Positions 61,929-64,000 of a stretch of DNA of 64,000 nt are shown here, piece by piece; position 1 is the first letter of the stretch; each line of letters opens with the position of its first letter. The stretch lies in NCBI GenBank assembly GCA_035772785.1, contig JAOCPU010000015.1, forward strand, positions 62,001-126,000. The letters are read 5' to 3'. The position numbers were made by a program, and so were the translations under genes. The notes under the pieces are model-generated. The model was not told where the DNA came from. It ran no database searches and was given only the letters and a program-made list of their open reading frames with translations. Source of the DNA: Phlebiopsis flavidoalba. Taxonomy: Eukaryota; Basidiomycota; Agaricomycetes; Polyporales; Phanerochaetaceae.

Positions 61929-63866
61929 ATGAAGTACTTTTCCACCCGCGGCGGGGCGACGAGCTGCTTTCATTCGAGGACGCAAGTACCACCCCTACTC
62001 CTTCTCACTGAGCGTCGGTGCTGAGGACATTCCGCACAGACCGTCCTCACGGGCCTCGCGTCGGACGGTGGCCTGTACATCCCCCGAGCACATCCCACAG
62101 CTGCCCGCGAACTGTGGGCCACAGCGTGGGGGCGGGCTCTCTTTCGCCGAGCTCGCCGTCGACAGGGTCATTTCGTTGTACGTCTCCCCGGGACGAGATC
62201 ACGGGGACGAGCTGCGTGCACTCGTCGACACAAATCGTACGCCACCTTCAGACATCCCGAGGTCACGCCGCTCGCGAAGCTCGGTGACAGGACGTACATC
62301 CTCGAGCTGTTCCACGGCCCGACGTTTGCGTTCAAGGATGTTGCGCTCCAGTTCCTTGGCAACTTGTTTGAGTTCTTCCTCGCGAGGCGGAATGCGAAGA
62401 AGGTTCCTGGTGAGAAGAGGAGAGAAGCTCGACGGTTGTTGGGTGCTAGTCTGGCGTAGCGGAGACAACCGGAAGGTATTTGGTCACAGGCCATTTAGTA
62501 TGAGGAGAGGTTTATGCTCGTGCAGTGCCGCTATTTACGGCTTGAGGAATAAGAAGGATATCTCGATATTCATCCTGCACCCCAAAGGACGTGTATCACC
62601 TATTCAAGAGGCGCAGATGACTACTGTGACCGACGCAAATGTACACAACGTTGCAGTCAAGGGCACATTTGACGACTGTCAAGTGAGTGTATAACCGCTG
62701 CTTCCGCTTCTATGTTCTCAGCAGACATACAGGACATTGTCAAAACTCTCTTCGGCGACAGAGAATTCAACGCAAAGCACCGCCTGGGTGCCGTTAACTC
62801 CATCAACTGGGCCCGCATCCTCGCCCAAACCGTGTACTACTTCCTCTCCTACTTCACCTGCGCAAACAGCTCTCCGCGACCCTCTCCGTAGCCGAGCTCG
62901 CGGCCGTCCAGATCCAGTACGTCGTGCCCACTGGCAACTTCGGCGACATCTTGCAGGGTACTACGCAAAGCGGGGCATGGGCCTGCCCATCGCCCGCCTC
63001 GTCGTCGCGACGAACTCGAACGACATCCTCGCCCGCTTCTGGCGGAGCGGCGCGTACGAAAAGGTCGACTCCTCGCCCGTCCCGGCGCCCGGCCCCACCG
63101 CGCCCGCCGCGGTCGTGCCTCGGACGGGAAGCAGAGCGCGGACGCGAGCGGCCGTGAAGGAGACGCTGAGTCCCGCGATGGACATCCTCGTCTCGAGCAA
63201 CTTCGAGCGGCTGTGTTGTGGTACCTTGCGTCCGAGGGCGCGGCGCGGTCGACGAGGCAGAGCGCGTGTGGCACGGTCAATTCGTGGATGCAGGCTGTCA
63301 AGTCTGATGGTAAGGTGACGGTGCCTACCCAGGTGCTGGAGCTGGCCCGCAGAGACTTCCTTGCGGAACGCGTGTCGGATGAGCAGGTGCGTATTTTTTT
63401 TCTCCCTGGCGACTGTATACAAATCTGACCTTCTCAGACCCTCGGCACCCATTCGAAGCTACTTCGAGGGCGAGCCCAGCTACGTCGCAGACCCGCACAC
63501 TGCCGTCGGCCTCGCCGCGGCGCGCGTCGTAGCAGCACAAAAAGTAAACACACCACACTAACCTGCCCCTTCTATGCCCTCACGCCTGCTCACATCCTTT
63601 TTAGCGACCCATCTACAGTCCAAGTCGTCCTCTCGACCGCGCACCCCGCCAAGTCATTTTTCCGTAAGGCAGTCACCCGCGCGCTCCAGAACGCGCCGAG
63701 CTTCGACTTCGAGGGCCAGGTTCTCCCTGCGGAGCTTTCAAGGGCCTCTCTCGAGAAGGAGCGCCGGGTCATCGACATCGACGCGCCGCGGCCCGAGCTG
63801 GTCAAGCGTGTCGTCGAGCGGTTCGCGGAGGAGGAGGCGGCTGCGTCCGAGGCTGCGAGTATATAG
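61929..63866 (+). CDS. THR4: Threonine synthase
   Basis: PLP enzyme converting O-phosphohomoserine to threonine, the last step of the pathway; cytosolic in fungi. The start MKYFSTRGGATSCFHS at 61929 is the family's usual N-terminus. In order: GLASDGGLYIPEHIP, the PLP-lysine motif LFHGPTFAFKDVALQFLG (Lys codon 62334-62336), SAAIYGLRNKKDISIFILHP, HPKGRVSPIQEAQMTTV, NVHNVAVKGTFDDCQ, REFNAKHRLGAVNSINWARI, LAQTVYYFLSYF, the phosphate-binding VVPTGNFGDIL, IARLVVATNSNDILARFW, MDILVSSNFERL, YFEGEPSYVADPHTAVGLAA, VVLSTAHPAK, and a stop at 63864-63866. Introns include 61986-62039, 62476-62525 and about 62682-62731, with others later. Length fits full-length fungal threonine synthase. Breaks occur around 62.1, 62.4, 62.87 and 63.2 kb. 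Confidence 0.94.
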
Positions 63867-64000
63867 GGCGGCCCCCGCTGCAAGTTGGGGAACCGAGAAA
63901 AAGGACAAGGACGTCCTAGAGTGTTGAAGTAAAAAATGTAACGCGCTTGTATAAATAGATTAAAACTGCGATGGAATACATGGCATGCGAAGAGGCGTGT

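Noticed and set aside
59929..63866. A metabolic gene cluster formed by the TauD-type dioxygenase and threonine synthase
   Set aside because: The two genes are neighbours on one strand but act in unrelated pathways, with no transporter or regulator beside them.

Overview
The window is nuclear DNA of a filamentous basidiomycete, most likely an Agaricomycete. Genes are interrupted by many short introns of about 48-70 bases with GT..AG ends, the protein set is eukaryotic and fungal, and there are five copies of FunK1, a protein kinase family typical of mushroom-forming fungi. I saw no rRNA, tRNA, CRISPR array, bacterial operon or recognisable transposon protein.

Layout. 0-1.5 kb: the 3' part of prolyl-tRNA synthetase (+). 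1.7-4.7 kb: a FunK1 kinase (-). 6.0-19.1 kb: three tandem FunK1 genes A, B and C (+), each with the same five exons and each preceded by a conserved ~520-base block with CCAAT and TATA elements. 20.4-22.7 kb: an unrecognised gene, weakly F-box/leucine-rich-like. 23.4-25.6 kb: an F-box/WD40 ubiquitin-ligase adaptor (-), divergent from a PAT-complex Asterix homologue (26.8-27.4 kb, +). 27.6-29.9 kb: an ALDH7-type aldehyde dehydrogenase (-). 30.2-31.8 kb: the WD40 ribosome-biogenesis factor JIP5 (-). 34.5-37.4 kb: an unrecognised Ser/Arg-rich protein (+). 38.1-40.2 kb: a Ser/Thr kinase (-). 41.2-46.4 kb: the cohesin subunit SCC3/STAG (+). 47.6-50.2 kb: a fifth FunK1 gene of another subtype (+), between two direct repeats of ~130 bases. 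50.9-51.5 kb: the MICOS subunit MIC10 (+). 53.7-58.1 kb: a large, unrecognised, low-complexity and coiled-coil protein (-). 60.0-61.5 kb: a TauD-type dioxygenase (+). 61.9-63.9 kb: threonine synthase (+).

These are mostly independent housekeeping genes: translation, lysine and threonine metabolism, cohesion, ribosome assembly and mitochondrial cristae. The FunK1 cluster is the accessory part.

A striking property is that nearly every conserved gene is broken by single-base insertions or deletions while its protein remains conserved on both sides of each break. I read this mainly as consensus error in the assembly, not as a window full of pseudogenes. Gene spans below are therefore gene-level spans, and translation in one frame will not give the full protein. 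Exon ends are given where splice sites could be placed.
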